A stretch of 64,000 bases of DNA from Streptomyces sp. NRRL F-6131 (GCA_000719695.1 JOHN01000031.1:1-64000), one strand, 5' to 3'. Numbered from the stretch's first letter, positions 51,412 to 61,557 are shown. The notes: generated by a model not told the origin, from the sequence alone. Numbers and translations are program-made.

Positions 51412-52452
51412 TCAGTTGGCGCGGTCGAAGTCGATCGCGCTGTAGGCCCGGAGCTTGGACAGCCGGTGGGTCGCGTGGACCTCCCGGATGGTGCCGCTCT
51501 TGGAGCGCATGACCAGCGAGCTGGTGGTGGCGGTCTCCTGGCGGTAGTGCACGCCGCGCAGCAGCTCGCCGTCGGTGATGCCGGTGGCGACGAAGAACAC
51601 GTTCTCGCCGCTGACCAGGTCGTCGGTGCTGAGCACCCGGTCGAGGTCGTGCCCGGCGTCGACGGCCTTCTGGCGCTCGGCGTCGTCCTTGGGCCAGAGC
51701 CGGCCCTGGATCACGCCGCCCATGCACTTCATCGCGCAGGCGGCGATGATGCCCTCGGGGGTGCCGCCGACGCCCATCAGCAGGTCGACGCCGGTGCCCT
51801 CGCGGGCGGCCATGATGGCGCCGGCGACGTCGCCGTCGGAGATGTACTTGATCCGGGCGCCGGCCTCGCGGATCTCCCGGATCAGGCCCTCGTGGCGCGG
51901 GCGGTCCAGGACCACCACGGTGACGTCCTCGACGGCGACGCCCTTGGCCTTGGCGACCCGGCGGATGTTGACGGCGGGCGGGGCGGTGATGTCGACGAAG
52001 TCGGCGGCCTCCGGCCCGGTGACCAGCTTGTCCATGTAGAACACGGCGCTCGGGTCGAACATCGTGCCGCGGTCGGCGACGGCCAGGACGGCGACCGCGT
52101 TGTTCATGCCCTTGGCGGTGAGGGTGGTCCCGTCGACCGGGTCCACCGCGACGTCGCACTCGGCGCCGGTGCCGTCGCCGACCCGCTCGCCGTTGTAGAG
52201 CATCGGGGCCTCGTCCTTCTCCCCCTCGCCGATGACGACGACGCCGTTCATCGAGACGGTGGAGACGAGGGTGCGCATGGCCCGGACGGCGGCGCCGTCG
52301 GCGCCGTTCTTGTCGCCACGGCCGACCCAGCGGCCGGCGGCGAGCGCGGCGGCCTCGGTGACCCGGACGAGCTCGAGCGCGAGGTTCCGGTCAGGAGCCT
52401 CGGGCGCGACCTCCAGGGAGCTGGGGAGGTTGTGCGGGTACTGCGTGGTCAT
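51412..52452 (-). CDS. glpX: Fructose-1,6-bisphosphatase, class II
   Basis: This gluconeogenic phosphatase converts fructose 1,6-bisphosphate to fructose 6-phosphate. The 346-residue lithium-sensitive-phosphatase fold has metal ligands in [15 protein letters not shown] (about 75-89) and DPVDGTT (104-110), plus the C-terminal [13 protein letters not shown]. In actinobacteria this is usually the only FBPase. The ATG at 52452 follows AGAGAGGT. With pckG it completes the irreversible gluconeogenic steps present in this window. Confidence 0.96.
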   Translation of the reverse strand: MTTQYPHNLPSSLEVAPEAPDRNLALELVRVTEAAALAAGRWVGRGDKNGADGAAVRAMRTLVSTVSMNGVVVIGEGEKDEAPMLYNGERVGDGTGAECDVAVDPVDGTTLTAKGMNNAVAVLAVADRGTMFDPSAVFYMDKLVTGPEAADFVDITAPPAVNIRRVAKAKGVAVEDVTVVVLDRPRHEGLIREIREAGARIKYISDGDVAGAIMAAREGTGVDLLMGVGGTPEGIIAACAMKCMGGVIQGRLWPKDDAERQKAVDAGHDLDRVLSTDDLVSGENVFFVATGITDGELLRGVHYRQETATTSSLVMRSKSGTIREVHATHRLSKLRAYSAIDFDRAN

Positions 52453-52666
52453 CGTCGTTACCTCTCTGTACGCGACGGCCAGTGAGCGCCCGACTACTGC
52501 CTGGTCGAACGCCGTGGTGAGGGTGGTGCGATCGTATCTGCCCACGACATGACTGTCTGTGGCGCGGGTCCCTCGGCGGGACGGGAGCGGCGGCTTTTGC
52601 CCCTCTTCACCCCGCCGCGGCACCCCGGGTGCGGGCGGGCGGGCCGGCATGAGTCACCATGTGGGG

Positions 52667-53203
52667 GTGGCTGGAGAGAGCAAGGGCATGAAGGGCCGGC
52701 AGACCGTGCGGGACATGGTCCTGTCGATGCTGGCCGTCGGCGTCGTGGTCTGGTCCGGGTACCTGTTCCTGCCGCACGACGCGGACGGCGACGGGGTCCG
52801 CACGGTCGACTACCGGGTGGCCGCGGCCACCGCGAAGCGCGCCGCCCCGTACCCGCTGCTCGTCCCGGAGGGCCTGCCCGCGCAGTGGCGGGCGACCTCG
52901 GTCACGTACAACGCGGCGGCGACGAGCAACGGCAAGGGCAACGCCTGGCACCTGGGCTTCGTCACCCCCGCCGGCCAGTACGCGGCCGTGGAGCAGAGCG
53001 ACATCGCGCGCGACGACGTGCTGAAGGCCGCGGTGGCCGACGGCAAGCCGGACGGCACCGTGGACGTCGCCGGGCAGACCTGGGAGCGGGTGCAGGGTCC
53101 CAAGGCGCGGGCACTGACCGTGCAGAACGGCGGCGCCACCACGGTGCTGACCGGCACCGCCTCCTACGAGGAGCTGGCGGCGCTGGCGCAGGCGCTGAAG
53201 TAG
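52667..53203 (+). CDS. DUF4245 domain protein
   Basis: The 178-residue single-pass membrane protein has a short basic N-terminus, one transmembrane helix (about 18-35, MVLSMLAVGVVVWSGYLF), then an extracytoplasmic domain with PEGLPAQWRATSVTY and a C-terminal VLTGTASYEELAALAQAL, the DUF4245 pattern. It sits divergent to glpX, a conserved actinobacterial arrangement; function is unknown. Several in-frame starts exist (52649, 52661, 52667, 52688); 52667 gives the usual family N-terminus, while 52688 has a good GGAGAG site. Confidence 0.85.
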   Translation: MAGESKGMKGRQTVRDMVLSMLAVGVVVWSGYLFLPHDADGDGVRTVDYRVAAATAKRAAPYPLLVPEGLPAQWRATSVTYNAAATSNGKGNAWHLGFVTPAGQYAAVEQSDIARDDVLKAAVADGKPDGTVDVAGQTWERVQGPKARALTVQNGGATTVLTGTASYEELAALAQALK

Positions 53204-53210
53204 TCCGGTT

Positions 53211-53248
53211 CCCGCCCCCGGAGCGGAGATCTCCGCTCCGGGGGCGGG
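53211..53248 (+). terminator. 38-nt perfect palindrome after DUF4245
   Basis: Positions 53211-53248 are perfectly self-complementary (19 + 19), 8 bases past the stop codon. Confidence 0.88.
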
Positions 53249-53279
53249 TGCCCGGAGGCCGCGGCGCCGCGGACGCGGA

Positions 53280-53310
53280 AGGGCCCCGCACGCGGCGCGT
53301 GCGGGGCCCT
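53280..53310 (-). terminator. Terminator of the nitroreductase-family gene
   Basis: A perfect 14-bp stem (53280-53293 with 53297-53310) and a GGC loop, in the convergent gap. Confidence 0.85.
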
Positions 53311-53360
53311 CGCGTCGTCCTCGCCGGACTGTCGGACCGGGGCGGTCCGGCCGGACCGGA

Positions 53361-53960
53361 TCAGACGGTGGTGACGACCTCGTCGTAGGCGAGCCGCGGC
53401 GAGCGCGGGTACCAGGCGTTCTCGCCCGGCTTGCCGATGTTCACCACGGCCAGCACTGAGTGCTCGCCGTCGGCGAAGAACTCCTTGTTGATGCCCTCGG
53501 CGTCGTAGCCGGTCATCGGGCCGGCGGCCAGGCCGGCGGCGCGGACGCCGATGATGAAGTAGCCGGCCTGCAGGGCGCCGTTCATCGCGGCCGAGGCCTC
53601 GCGGACCGGGCGCTCGGCGAAGTAGCCCTTGGCGGCCGGGAAGTGCGGGAAGACGGTCGGCAGCTCCTCGTGGAACTCGTTGTCCACGGCCAGGATGGCG
53701 GTCAGCGGGGCCGCGGCGGTCTTCGCCTTGTTGCCCTCGCCGAGGTGCTGGACCAGGCGCTCGCGGCCCTCGGCCGAGCGGACCAGGACGACGCGCAGCG
53801 GCTGCTGGTTCATCGCCGTCGGGCCGAACTTGACCAGCTCGTAGATGGCCTTGATCTGCTCGTCGGAGACCGGCTCGTCGGTGAAGGTGTTGGCCGTGCG
53901 GGCCTCGCGGAAGAGCAGGTCCTGGGCGGCGGCGTCGAGAACCAGAGTGTCGGTGGTCAT
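53361..53960 (-). CDS. RutE/HadB-like nitroreductase-family protein
   Basis: The 199-residue flavoprotein is of the malonic semialdehyde reductase (RutE) branch of the nitroreductase family. FREARTANTFTDEPVSDE and FGPTAMNQQPLRVVLVRS (FMN phosphate binding) are at the N-terminus, and GPMTGYDAEGINKEFFAD in the middle. It uses FMN and NAD(P)H; the physiological substrate here is not evident since no pyrimidine-degradation genes are adjacent. It is monocistronic, downstream of the convergent DUF4245 gene. Confidence 0.9.
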   Translation of the reverse strand: MTTDTLVLDAAAQDLLFREARTANTFTDEPVSDEQIKAIYELVKFGPTAMNQQPLRVVLVRSAEGRERLVQHLGEGNKAKTAAAPLTAILAVDNEFHEELPTVFPHFPAAKGYFAERPVREASAAMNGALQAGYFIIGVRAAGLAAGPMTGYDAEGINKEFFADGEHSVLAVVNIGKPGENAWYPRSPRLAYDEVVTTV

Positions 53961-54085
53961 GTCGGTGCACCTCGGGGGAGGAAGAAACAGGGGGGTCGTC
54001 GTGTTGCGGTGACCGGTCGCAGCCGGTCAGACGGTCCCAACATGAGTGAACATTCAACTGTTCCCCGCTCCGGACGTGACCCGCG

Positions 54086-54346
54086 TCACCCCCGCGGCGG
54101 AGCCTCCTCCTCGGCGGCCAGCGCGGCGTCCAGCCGGGCCCGCGCGCCGTCCAGCCAGCGCTGGCAGACCTTCGCCAACTGCTCGCCGCGCTCCCACAGC
54201 GCCAGCGACTCCTCCAGCGAGGTGCCGCCGTTCTCCAGCTGCCGGACCACCTCCAGCAGCGCGTCCCGCGCGTGCTCGTACCCCAGCGCGTCGTCCGCGG
54301 GCGGGGCCTCCACGGCCGCCGCCGCGTTCTGCTCCTCGTCTGCCAT
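54086..54346 (-). CDS. xseB: Exodeoxyribonuclease VII small subunit
   Basis: The 86-residue XseB has the signature helix region [45 protein letters not shown]. It assembles with XseA into the bidirectional single-strand exonuclease used in DNA repair. The start at 54346 (MADEEQNAA) is preferred to the longer frame. It follows xseA on the same strand after 57 bases. Confidence 0.95.
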   Translation of the reverse strand: MADEEQNAAAAVEAPPADDALGYEHARDALLEVVRQLENGGTSLEESLALWERGEQLAKVCQRWLDGARARLDAALAAEEEAPPRG

Positions 54347-54403
54347 GGGAGCCAGCGTAGGGGGCCGGACCGACAGGACGCGCCGGGGTACGGGCACGCG
54401 CCC

Positions 54404-55615
54404 CTACGCGCCGTCCGCCGTGACGTCGAGGCCGCCGCCCGCCACCCGGGCGTGCAGCGCCTCGCCCGCCGCGACCTGCGCCGGATCGGTCACCACCGTG
54501 CCGTCCCGCCGCTGCAGCACGGCGTACCCGCGCTCCAGGGTGGCCGCCGGGGAGAGCGCGACCACCCGGGCCAGGGTGTGCCCGAGATCGCTCTGCGCGT
54601 GGTCCAGCCGGTGGCGCAGCGTGCGCCGGGACCGCTCCAGCAGCCCGGCCACCTCCTGGCCCCGCCCGTCCAGCATCCGCTGCGGCGCGGCCAGCACCGG
54701 CCGGCTGCGCACGCCGTCCAGCCCGTGCTGCTCCCGGTCCACCCGGGCCAGCACGTGCCGCCGCGCCCGGTCGCGCAGCTGTCGGACCTTGGTCAGCTCC
54801 TCGCCGACGTCCGGAACCACCCGTTTGGCGGCATCGGTGGGCGTCGAGGCGCGCAGATCGGCGACGAAGTCCAGCAGCGGCTGGTCCGGCTCGTGGCCGA
54901 TCGCGCTCACCACCGGGGTCCGGGCGGCCGCGACCAGCCGGACCAGGCCCTCGTCCGAGAACGGCAGCAGGTCCTCGACGCTGCCGCCGCCGCGGGCCAC
55001 CACGATCACGTCCACCTCGGGGTGCTCGTCCAGCTCCCGGACGGCCGCGCTCACCCGCTCCACCGCGCTGACGCCCTGCACCGGCACGTTGCGGATCTCG
55101 AAGCGGACGGCCGGCCAGCGCCGCCGGGCGTTCTCCAGGACGTCCCGCTCGGCCGCCGAACCCCGCCCGGTGACCAGCCCGACGCACTGCGGCAGGAAGG
55201 GCAGCGGCTTCTTGCGGTCCGCCGCGAACAGGCCCTCGCCGGCCAGCCGCCGCTTCAGCTGCTCCAGCCGGGCCAGCAGCTCGCCCAGCCCGACCAGCCG
55301 GATCTCCGACGCCCGCAGCGAGAGCTGGCCGCGCGCCGCGTACCACTCCGGCCTGGCGTGCACGATCACCCGCGCGCCCTCCTGCACCGCGTCGGCGACC
55401 TCGTCGAAGACGGAGCGGAAGCACGTCACGGTCAGCGAGACGTCCGCCTGAGGGTCGCGCAGCGTCAGGAACACCACGCCCGCCCCCGGCCGCCGGCTGA
55501 GCTGGGTGATCTGCCCCTCCACCCAGACCGCGCCGAGCCGGTCGATCCAGCCGCCGATCAGCGCGGAGACCTTGCCGACCGGGAGCGGCGCTTCGGGTGA
55601 GCTGGGATTGGCCAT
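54404..55615 (-). CDS. xseA: Exodeoxyribonuclease VII large subunit
   Basis: This 403-residue catalytic subunit of ExoVII has an N-terminal OB fold (about 10-110, [25 protein letters not shown]) and a catalytic core with [43 protein letters not shown], and [29 protein letters not shown]. Its coiled-coil C-terminus is followed by the conserved LERGYAVL. It is the first gene of the xseA-xseB pair. Confidence 0.96.
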   Translation of the reverse strand: MANPSSPEAPLPVGKVSALIGGWIDRLGAVWVEGQITQLSRRPGAGVVFLTLRDPQADVSLTVTCFRSVFDEVADAVQEGARVIVHARPEWYAARGQLSLRASEIRLVGLGELLARLEQLKRRLAGEGLFAADRKKPLPFLPQCVGLVTGRGSAAERDVLENARRRWPAVRFEIRNVPVQGVSAVERVSAAVRELDEHPEVDVIVVARGGGSVEDLLPFSDEGLVRLVAAARTPVVSAIGHEPDQPLLDFVADLRASTPTDAAKRVVPDVGEELTKVRQLRDRARRHVLARVDREQHGLDGVRSRPVLAAPQRMLDGRGQEVAGLLERSRRTLRHRLDHAQSDLGHTLARVVALSPAATLERGYAVLQRRDGTVVTDPAQVAAGEALHARVAGGGLDVTADGA

Positions 55616-55624
55616 GCCCTGAGG

Positions 55625-56995
55625 CTAACGGCGCCCGCCGACAGGGGAGAAGCTCCGGACGGCCACCACGAGCAGCCCCGCCGCCAGCCAGACCAACCCC
55701 ACCACCTGCGCGGTGGGCGCCGCCTCGTACACCACCGCGCCGATCACCAGCACGCCGAGCACCGGCACCAGCAGGTGCCGGGCCCAGTCCCGGGAGCCGT
55801 GCCGCACCACGTACCAGGCCACCACCGAGGCGTGCAGCAGCGCGAAGGCGGTGAGCGCGCCGATGTCCACCACCGAGGTCAGCCGGTCGAGACCGTCGTC
55901 CCGGTCCGCCGCCCAGACCGCCGCCGCCAGGGTGATCGCCGCCGACACCAGCAGCGCCCGGCGCGGCACCGCCGAACCGGGGTCGACCGCCGCGAGGAAG
56001 CGCGGCAGCCGCCCGTCCCGGCCCATCGCGAAGAGCAGCCGCCCGGCCGCCGCCTGCCCGGCCAGCGCCGCGAAGGCCGCGCCGACCGCCTTGCTCGCCG
56101 CGACCAGGACGTGCAGCCAGTGCCCGACCGAGCCCTCCACCGCGTCGTAGAACGCCGACCCCTGCGCCGCCGGGTCGGCCGCCAGCTCCTGCGGGGTGAG
56201 CGGCTCCAGCAGCGCCGCCAGCCAGGTCTGCGCCACGAACAGCACCCCGGACACCGCCAGGCACCACAGCACCGCCCGCGCCACCGCCGCCGAGGCGCCG
56301 ACCGCCTCCTCCACGAAGGTCGCGATCGCGTCGAAGCCCAGGTAGGAGAGCACCGCCACCGAGACCGCCGAGAGGACCGCGGTCGCCGAGAAGCCGTCGA
56401 CCGCGGTGAACGGGGTCGCCCAGCCGCGCTGCGCGCCGTCCCGGACCAGCACCCACACCGCCGCGACCACGAACACCGCCAGCACCGCCAGCTCCGTGAC
56501 CAGCACCGCGAGGCCCACCACCGCGGCCGTCCGCACCCCGGCCAGGTTCAGCCCGGTGGTCACCACCACCGCGAGCGCCGTCCACACCCAGCGCGACACG
56601 CCCGGCACCAGCGAGTGCAGCGCGATCCCGGAGAACAGGTACGCGACCGCGGGGATCAGCAGGTAGTCGAGCATCGCCATCCAGCCGGCCACGAAGCCGG
56701 CGCCCTCGCCGAGCCCGGCCCGCGCGTAGGCGTACACCGAGCCGGTGCGCGGCACCGCCCGCACCATCTGGGCGTACGAGAGGGCGGTGAACCCCATCGC
56801 CGCGGTGGCCACCAGGTAGACCGCCGCGACCGCGCCGTGGCTCTTGGCGTCGAGCACCCCGAACACGCCCACCGGGGCCATCGGGGCGATGAACAGCAGC
56901 CCGTACACCATCAGGTCGCGGACGCCGAGGCTGCGCCGCAGCCCGCCCCGCGGACCGCCGCCGCCGGGGCCGGCCGGCTCGACTCGCTCGCTCAT
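55625..56995 (-). CDS. APC-family amino acid permease
   Basis: This 456-residue permease has about 12 helices and APC family marks: GLLFIAPMAPVGVFGVL in helix 1, SYAQMVRAVPRTGSVYAYARAGLG in the 2-3 region, and FDAIATFVEEAVG in helix 6. Substrate unknown (amino acids or polyamines). The stop is 10 bases upstream of the xseA start on the same strand, so it may be the first gene of an xseAB-containing operon. The ATG at 56995 is preferred to the huge frame antisense to ispH and ppgK. Confidence 0.9.
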   Translation of the reverse strand: MSERVEPAGPGGGGPRGGLRRSLGVRDLMVYGLLFIAPMAPVGVFGVLDAKSHGAVAAVYLVATAAMGFTALSYAQMVRAVPRTGSVYAYARAGLGEGAGFVAGWMAMLDYLLIPAVAYLFSGIALHSLVPGVSRWVWTALAVVVTTGLNLAGVRTAAVVGLAVLVTELAVLAVFVVAAVWVLVRDGAQRGWATPFTAVDGFSATAVLSAVSVAVLSYLGFDAIATFVEEAVGASAAVARAVLWCLAVSGVLFVAQTWLAALLEPLTPQELAADPAAQGSAFYDAVEGSVGHWLHVLVAASKAVGAAFAALAGQAAAGRLLFAMGRDGRLPRFLAAVDPGSAVPRRALLVSAAITLAAAVWAADRDDGLDRLTSVVDIGALTAFALLHASVVAWYVVRHGSRDWARHLLVPVLGVLVIGAVVYEAAPTAQVVGLVWLAAGLLVVAVRSFSPVGGRR

Positions 56996-57070
56996 AGCTT
57001 CCACATTTGAGCACCCGTGACCGGTTCCGGCGGGAACGCGACTCACGTCGGCGCGGCTCCGTGCCGCCCG

Positions 57071-57082
57071 TACGATGGAGCC
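57071..57082 (+). promoter_or_regulatory. Leaderless -10 element for ispH
   Basis: TACGAT (57071-57076), 6 nt, ATG at 57083; no ribosome site upstream. Confidence 0.55.
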
Positions 57083-58060
57083 ATGTCCTCCAACACCGCG
57101 CAGCGCCGTGTCCTGCTCGCCGCCCCCCGGGGCTACTGCGCGGGCGTCGACCGCGCAGTGATCGCCGTGGAGAAGGCCCTGGAGCAGTACGGGGCCCCCA
57201 TCTACGTCCGCAAGCAGATCGTCCACAACAAGTACGTGGTGCAGACCCTGGAGAAGAAGGGCGCGATCTTCGTCGACGAGACGGAGGAGGTCCCCGAGGG
57301 CTCGATCGTGGTCTTCTCGGCCCACGGCGTCGCCCCGTCCGTGCACGACGAGGCCCGTGCCGGCAAGCTCGCCACCGTCGACGCCACCTGCCCGCTGGTG
57401 ACCAAGGTGCACAAGGAGGCCGTGCGCTTCGCCGACGAGGGCTACGACATCCTGCTGGTGGGCCACGAGGGCCACGAGGAGGTCATCGGCACGATGGGCG
57501 AGGCCCCGGACCGGATCCACCTGGTCGACGGCGCCGAGGACGTGGCCAACGTGCAGGTCCGCGACGAGTCCAAGGTCGTCTGGCTCTCCCAGACCACCCT
57601 CTCGGTGGACGAGACCATGGCCACCGTCGGCGAGCTCAAGCAGCGCTTCCCGCTGCTGGTCAGCCCGCCCAGCGACGACATCTGCTACGCCACCCAGAAC
57701 CGCCAGGTGGCCGTCAAGCAGATGGCCCCGGAGACCGACCTGCTGATCGTGGTCGGCTCGAAGAACTCCTCCAACTCGGTCCGCCTGGTCGAGGTCGGCC
57801 TGGAGTACGGCGCCAAGGCCGCCCACCTGGTGGACTTCGCCGAGGAGATCAGCGAGGAGTGGCTGGCGGGCGTCACCACGGTCGGCCTGACCAGCGGTGC
57901 CTCGGTGCCGGAGATCCTGGTCGAGGGCGTGCTGGACTGGCTGGCCGCCCGCGGCTACGACGAGGTCTCCACCGTCAAGACCGCCGAGGAGCACCTGATC
58001 TTCTCGCTGCCCAAGGAGCTCCGCCGCGACCTGCGCGCCGAGGCCGCGGGCAAGCTGTAG
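57083..58060 (+). CDS. ispH: 4-hydroxy-3-methylbut-2-enyl diphosphate reductase
   Basis: This last enzyme of the MEP isoprenoid pathway makes IPP and DMAPP. The 325-residue iron-sulfur protein has three cluster cysteines in [12 protein letters not shown] (C18), [11 protein letters not shown] (about C103) and [11 protein letters not shown] (about C203), and the catalytic E in the conserved [12 protein letters not shown] region. It appears translated without a leader from a TACGAT promoter. The prenyltransferase at 27961 uses its products. Confidence 0.97.
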   Translation: MSSNTAQRRVLLAAPRGYCAGVDRAVIAVEKALEQYGAPIYVRKQIVHNKYVVQTLEKKGAIFVDETEEVPEGSIVVFSAHGVAPSVHDEARAGKLATVDATCPLVTKVHKEAVRFADEGYDILLVGHEGHEEVIGTMGEAPDRIHLVDGAEDVANVQVRDESKVVWLSQTTLSVDETMATVGELKQRFPLLVSPPSDDICYATQNRQVAVKQMAPETDLLIVVGSKNSSNSVRLVEVGLEYGAKAAHLVDFAEEISEEWLAGVTTVGLTSGASVPEILVEGVLDWLAARGYDEVSTVKTAEEHLIFSLPKELRRDLRAEAAGKL

Positions 58061-58072
58061 GGCACGCGTTCC

Positions 58073-58107
58073 GAAGGCCCGGTCCCCCGTGCGGGTGCCG
58101 GGCCTTC
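58073..58107 (+). terminator. Terminator after ispH
   Basis: A perfect 10-bp outer stem GAAGGCCCGG (58073-58082) with CCGGGCCTTC (58098-58107). Confidence 0.7.
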
Positions 58108-58140
58108 CGCTGTGCGGGGCCCGGCGGGCTCTCGTAGGTT

Positions 58141-58172
58141 TTGTGCACGGCCATGCACAGGCCTGTGGACAA
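58141..58172. promoter_or_regulatory. Consensus DnaA box plus degenerate copy in the ppgK leader
   Basis: TGTGGACAA (58164-58172) is the complement of TTGTCCACA, the streptomycete consensus DnaA box. TTGTGCACG (58141-58149) is a 7/9 match in the opposite orientation. They sit just before ppgK; chance occurrence is possible. Confidence 0.35.
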
Positions 58173-58195
58173 CGTCTCGATGGAGGGCGGTCGTC

Positions 58196-58942
58196 ATGAC
58201 GGCGGTATTCGGTGTGGACATCGGCGGGTCGGGCATCAAGGGAGCCCCCGTCGACCTCGCCCGGGGCGTGCTCGCCCAGGAGCGGCACAAGGTCCTCACC
58301 CCGCAGCCCTCCGCGCCGGAGGCGGTGGTCGCCGCCGTCCGCGAGGTGGTCCGTCACTTCGACCACCGGGGCCCGGTGGGCCTGACCTTCCCCGGCGTGG
58401 TCGTCGACGGGCACACCAGGACCGCCGCCAACGTCGACAAGGGCTGGATCGGCCTGGACGCCGCCGGCCTCTTCCGCGAGGCGCTCGACCTGCCGGCCGT
58501 GGTGCTCAACGACGCCGACGCGGCCGGCCTGGCCGAGACCACCCACGGGGCCGGCCACGGTCAGCAGGGCGTGGTGCTGGTGCTGACCTTCGGCACCGGG
58601 ATCGGCAGCGCCCTGTTCTCGGACGGCGTGCTGGTGCCCAACACCGAGCTGGGCCACCTGGAGCTGCGCGGCAAGGACGCCGAACGGCGGGCCTCCTCGG
58701 CCGCCAAGGAGCGGCACGGGCTGAACTGGGAGCAGTGGTCCCGGCGGGTGGACGAGTACCTGGACCTGGTGGAGATGCTGTTCTCGCCGCAGCTGATCGT
58801 GATCGGCGGCGGGGTGAGCCGCAAGCACGAGAAGTTCCTGCCGCTGCTGCGCGAGCGCGGCGCGCGGGTCGTCCCGGCGGAGCTGCGCAACGACGCCGGC
58901 ATCGTCGGCGCGGCCATGGCGGCGGCCCGCGCCGCCGGCTGA
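58196..58942 (+). CDS. ppgK: Polyphosphate glucokinase
   Basis: This ROK-family kinase phosphorylates glucose with polyphosphate or ATP. The 248 residues begin [16 protein letters not shown] (phosphate-binding loop). N105-D106 in [13 protein letters not shown] is the catalytic region, [12 protein letters not shown] and [11 protein letters not shown] follow, and an [11 protein letters not shown] basic segment is typical of polyphosphate-using members. GGAGGGCGG precedes the ATG. A TAGGTT -10 candidate lies at 58136-58141, placing a DnaA-box-like sequence in the leader. Confidence 0.94.
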   Translation: MTAVFGVDIGGSGIKGAPVDLARGVLAQERHKVLTPQPSAPEAVVAAVREVVRHFDHRGPVGLTFPGVVVDGHTRTAANVDKGWIGLDAAGLFREALDLPAVVLNDADAAGLAETTHGAGHGQQGVVLVLTFGTGIGSALFSDGVLVPNTELGHLELRGKDAERRASSAAKERHGLNWEQWSRRVDEYLDLVEMLFSPQLIVIGGGVSRKHEKFLPLLRERGARVVPAELRNDAGIVGAAMAAARAAG

Positions 58943-59038
58943 CCGGTCCGGGCGGCCGGTGGCAACGAGCCGTCCGGCCCGTCCGCCCTTCGGCCCGTCC
59001 GCCCTTCGGCCCGTGCGCCCCTCGGTCCTCCCGCCCGT

Positions 59039-59722
59039 TCAGCGGGAGCGGTGGATCCGGCGCTGGGCCACGAACCGGGCGAGCACGATCGCCGCGGCCA
59101 GCCCGGTGCCGGAGAACAGCCAGCCGGCGCGGGTGGCCAGATTGGTCGCCAGCGCCACCACCTGGGCCGTCACCCCGGACGACGTCACCGGGCCGAACAG
59201 CAGCAGCGCCGCGGCGAAGGCGATCGGCCCACTGATCGGCGCGGCCAGCAGGTCGGCGTACCGGACCCGGACCGCCAGCTGGAAGCAGACCAGCAGGTAG
59301 CCGACGCCGAACAGGAGCCCCAGACCGTCGAAGGCCAGCCGGTCCAGGCCGGCCACCGCGACCGTCGCCAGCAGCGCGACCACCCCGGCGCCGACCGCGG
59401 TCAGCCGGGTCGGCCGCCCGTTGCGCCGCCGCCCGTACAGTCGCCCGGCCATCCGGGCCCGCGCGGGCGGGCCGGACACGGGGCGTAGCCGGGAGCCGTG
59501 GTCGGTGCCCCGCCCCGCGGCCTTTCCCGACGCCCTGCCGGCGGCCTTCCCGGCCGTCCTGCCGGGGGACCTGACGCCCTTCGGGGCCTTCCCGGCGGGG
59601 CGGGCGGCCGGTTCGCCGGTGGTCTCGGGGGCGCGGCCCGGCCCGGGGACGGCGGCCCCGGCCGCGCCGTTCGGCGGTCGGCGTCTGGGCCCTGGCGGCT
59701 GGGTACGGATGCTCTGCTCCAC
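59039..59722 (-). CDS. DUF6542 membrane protein
   Basis: The 227-residue protein has a long basic, Pro/Gly/Arg/Lys-rich N-terminal tail (about 1-85, [17 protein letters not shown] repeats) followed by four transmembrane helices in a hydrophobic C-terminal domain ending [12 protein letters not shown]. This pattern is the DUF6542 family of actinobacteria, often near ychF/ispH; function unknown. The start is uncertain between GTG 59722 and ATG 59746; the former matches the usual EQ-rich family N-terminus. Confidence 0.75.
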   Translation of the reverse strand: MEQSIRTQPPGPRRRPPNGAAGAAVPGPGRAPETTGEPAARPAGKAPKGVRSPGRTAGKAAGRASGKAAGRGTDHGSRLRPVSGPPARARMAGRLYGRRRNGRPTRLTAVGAGVVALLATVAVAGLDRLAFDGLGLLFGVGYLLVCFQLAVRVRYADLLAAPISGPIAFAAALLLFGPVTSSGVTAQVVALATNLATRAGWLFSGTGLAAAIVLARFVAQRRIHRSR

Positions 59723-59836
59723 CCGCCCAACGTACGGTCCGATCATCGCCACACTGTGTAATGGGCCGTCGGGGCTTGTTCCGTGTCTCCGGACGGAGTA
59801 TTGATGTGACCGTCGCTCTACCGCACCGGGGGAAGC

Positions 59837-60229
59837 ATGACCAGCGGATTCACCTTCGAACGCCTGCACCACGTCCAGCTCGACATTCCGGCGGGCGCGG
59901 AGGACGAGTGCCGCGCCTTCTGGCACGGCGTGCTGGGGATGACCGAACTGGTCAAGCCCCCGGTGCTGGCCGCGCGCGGCGGCTGCTGGTTCCGCGGCGG
60001 CGGGGTGGAGGTGCACCTCGGGGTGGTCCCGGAGTTCCGGCCGTCCCGCAAGGGGCACCCGGGCTTCCAGATCGGCGACCTGGACGCGCTCGCCGAGCGG
60101 CTGGCCGCCCACGGCCACGAGGTCGTCTGGGACGACAACCTGCCCGGTCACCGCCGGTTCCACTCCAGCGACCGGCTCGGCAACCGCCTGGAGTTCCTGG
60201 AGCCCTCGCCGGCGGCGGCGGGCGGCTGA
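59837..60229 (+). CDS. VOC (glyoxalase) superfamily protein
   Basis: This 130-residue single-domain VOC protein has paired beta-alpha-beta-beta-beta modules: LHHVQLDIPAGAEDECRAFWHGVLGM at the start and HPGFQIGDLDALAERLAAHGHEV in the second half. Metal-ligand candidates are H12/H13, H57 and the final E of LGNRLEFLEP. The activity (lyase, dioxygenase or drug-binding) is not predictable. A GGGGGAAG site precedes the ATG. Confidence 0.88.
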   Translation: MTSGFTFERLHHVQLDIPAGAEDECRAFWHGVLGMTELVKPPVLAARGGCWFRGGGVEVHLGVVPEFRPSRKGHPGFQIGDLDALAERLAAHGHEVVWDDNLPGHRRFHSSDRLGNRLEFLEPSPAAAGG

Positions 60230-60240
60230 CCCGCTGCCCG

Positions 60241-60246
60241 TAGACT
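60241..60246 (+). promoter_or_regulatory. -10 element for ychF
   Basis: TAGACT fits TANNNT and would give a leader of about 55 nt before the ATG at 60307. The leader is GC-rich with local self-complementarity (GGCCCGGCGAGCGGGCC). Confidence 0.45.
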
Positions 60247-60306
60247 GGGGGATCGGCCCGGCGAGCGGGCCGGCCCAACTCCTCCAAGCCCACGGGACTG
60301 CGCTTC

Positions 60307-61380
60307 ATGTCGCTCACGATCGGAATCGTCGGCCTGCCGAACGTCGGCAAGTCGACCCTGTTCAACGCCCTGACCAAGAACGACGTGCTGGCGGCCAACT
60401 ACCCGTTCGCCACCATCGAGCCCAACGTCGGCGTCGTCGGCGTCCCGGACGAGCGGCTGACCAAGCTCGCCGAGATCTTCGGCTCGCAGCGCATCCTCCC
60501 GGCCACCGTCGACTTCGTCGACATCGCGGGCATCGTCCGCGGCGCCAGCGAGGGCGAGGGCCTGGGCAACAAGTTCCTCGCGAACATCCGGGAGTCGGAC
60601 GCGATCTGCCAGGTCGTGCGCGCCTTCACCGACCCGGACGTGGTGCACGTGGACGGCAAGGTGTCGCCCAAGGACGACATCGAGACCATCCACACCGAGC
60701 TGATCCTGGCCGACCTCCAGACCATCGAGAAGGTCCTGCCCCGGCTCCAGAAGGAGGCGCGCCTCAAGAAGGACACCGCCCCCGTGCTGGCCGCCGCCGA
60801 GGCCGCCCAGGCGATCCTGGAGACCGGCAAGACCCTCTTCGAGGCCGGCTTCGACACCGCCCCGATCCGCGAGCTGCACCTGCTGACCGCCAAGCCCTTC
60901 CTCTACGTCTTCAACGTGGACGAGGACGAGCTGGCCGACGAGGACTTCAAGCGGGCCCAGAGCGCGCTGGTCGCGCCCGCCGAGGCGATCTTCCTCAACG
61001 CCAAGATCGAGTCCGAGCTGATCGAGCTGGACGACGCCGAGGCCCTGGAGCTCCTCCAGTCGATGGGCCAGGAGGAGCCCGGCCTCGCCACCCTCGCCCG
61101 GGTCGGCTTCAACACCCTCGGCCTGCAGACCTACCTCACCGCCGGCCCCAAGGAATCCCGCGCCTGGACCATCAAGAAGGGCGCCACCGCCCCCGAGGCG
61201 GCCGGTGTGATCCACACCGACTTCCAGAAGGGCTTCATCAAGGCCGAGGTCATCTCCTTCGACGACCTCGTCGAGACCGGCTCCCTCGCCGAGGCCCGCG
61301 CCAAGGGCAAGGCCCGCATCGAGGGCAAGGAATACATCATGAAGGACGGCGACGTCGTGGAGTTCCGCTTCAACGTGTGA
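60307..61380 (+). CDS. ychF: YchF/OLA1-family ATPase
   Basis: This 357-residue OBG-like P-loop protein prefers ATP and is linked to translation and oxidative-stress responses. G1 is GLPNVGKST (9-17), the switch region contains [21 protein letters not shown], the NKxD-equivalent is FNVDEDE (the divergence typical of YchF), and the C-terminal TGS domain ends [13 protein letters not shown]. The last codons and stop are nearly duplicated at about 62171-62198, beyond the first toxin-antitoxin module. Confidence 0.96.
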   Translation: MSLTIGIVGLPNVGKSTLFNALTKNDVLAANYPFATIEPNVGVVGVPDERLTKLAEIFGSQRILPATVDFVDIAGIVRGASEGEGLGNKFLANIRESDAICQVVRAFTDPDVVHVDGKVSPKDDIETIHTELILADLQTIEKVLPRLQKEARLKKDTAPVLAAAEAAQAILETGKTLFEAGFDTAPIRELHLLTAKPFLYVFNVDEDELADEDFKRAQSALVAPAEAIFLNAKIESELIELDDAEALELLQSMGQEEPGLATLARVGFNTLGLQTYLTAGPKESRAWTIKKGATAPEAAGVIHTDFQKGFIKAEVISFDDLVETGSLAEARAKGKARIEGKEYIMKDGDVVEFRFNV

Positions 61381-61429
61381 TCGTCTGATTGCCTTGAGCT
61401 GGATTGTCCTGTCAAGTGCGCAGGTCAAG

Positions 61430-61459
61430 CGGGGCTCGCCTCTCCTGAGGCGAGCCCCG
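61430..61459 (+). terminator. Terminator of ychF
   Basis: A perfect 13-bp stem (61430-61442 with 61447-61459), TCCT loop, followed by TTCTCCTTT. Confidence 0.9.
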
Positions 61460-61466
61460 TTCTCCT

Positions 61467-61482
61467 TTCCGTGCTGACTTGG
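61467..61482 (+). repeat. 16-bp direct repeat, left copy
   Basis: TTCCGTGCTGACTTGG; an identical copy is at 62123-62138, on the other side of the first toxin-antitoxin module. Confidence 0.8.
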
Positions 61483-61514
61483 TGCTGGCTTCTCAGCCTG
61501 CCGGACCCTCTTCT

Positions 61515-61538
61515 GGTGGTACGTTATGTGGTACCACC
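61515..61538. promoter_or_regulatory. Operator of toxin-antitoxin module 1
   Basis: GGTGGTAC (61515-61522) and GTACCACC (61531-61538) form a perfect 8-bp inverted repeat with an 8-nt spacer, 19 bases before the antitoxin ATG; expected target of the antitoxin complex. Confidence 0.75.
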
Positions 61539-61557
61539 TGTGGAGGGAGCTCAGTCG

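Noticed and set aside
56996..58828. Long minus-strand extension upstream of the APC permease
   Set aside because: It runs antisense through ispH and ppgK; the permease has a natural start at 56995 and the extension has no family features.
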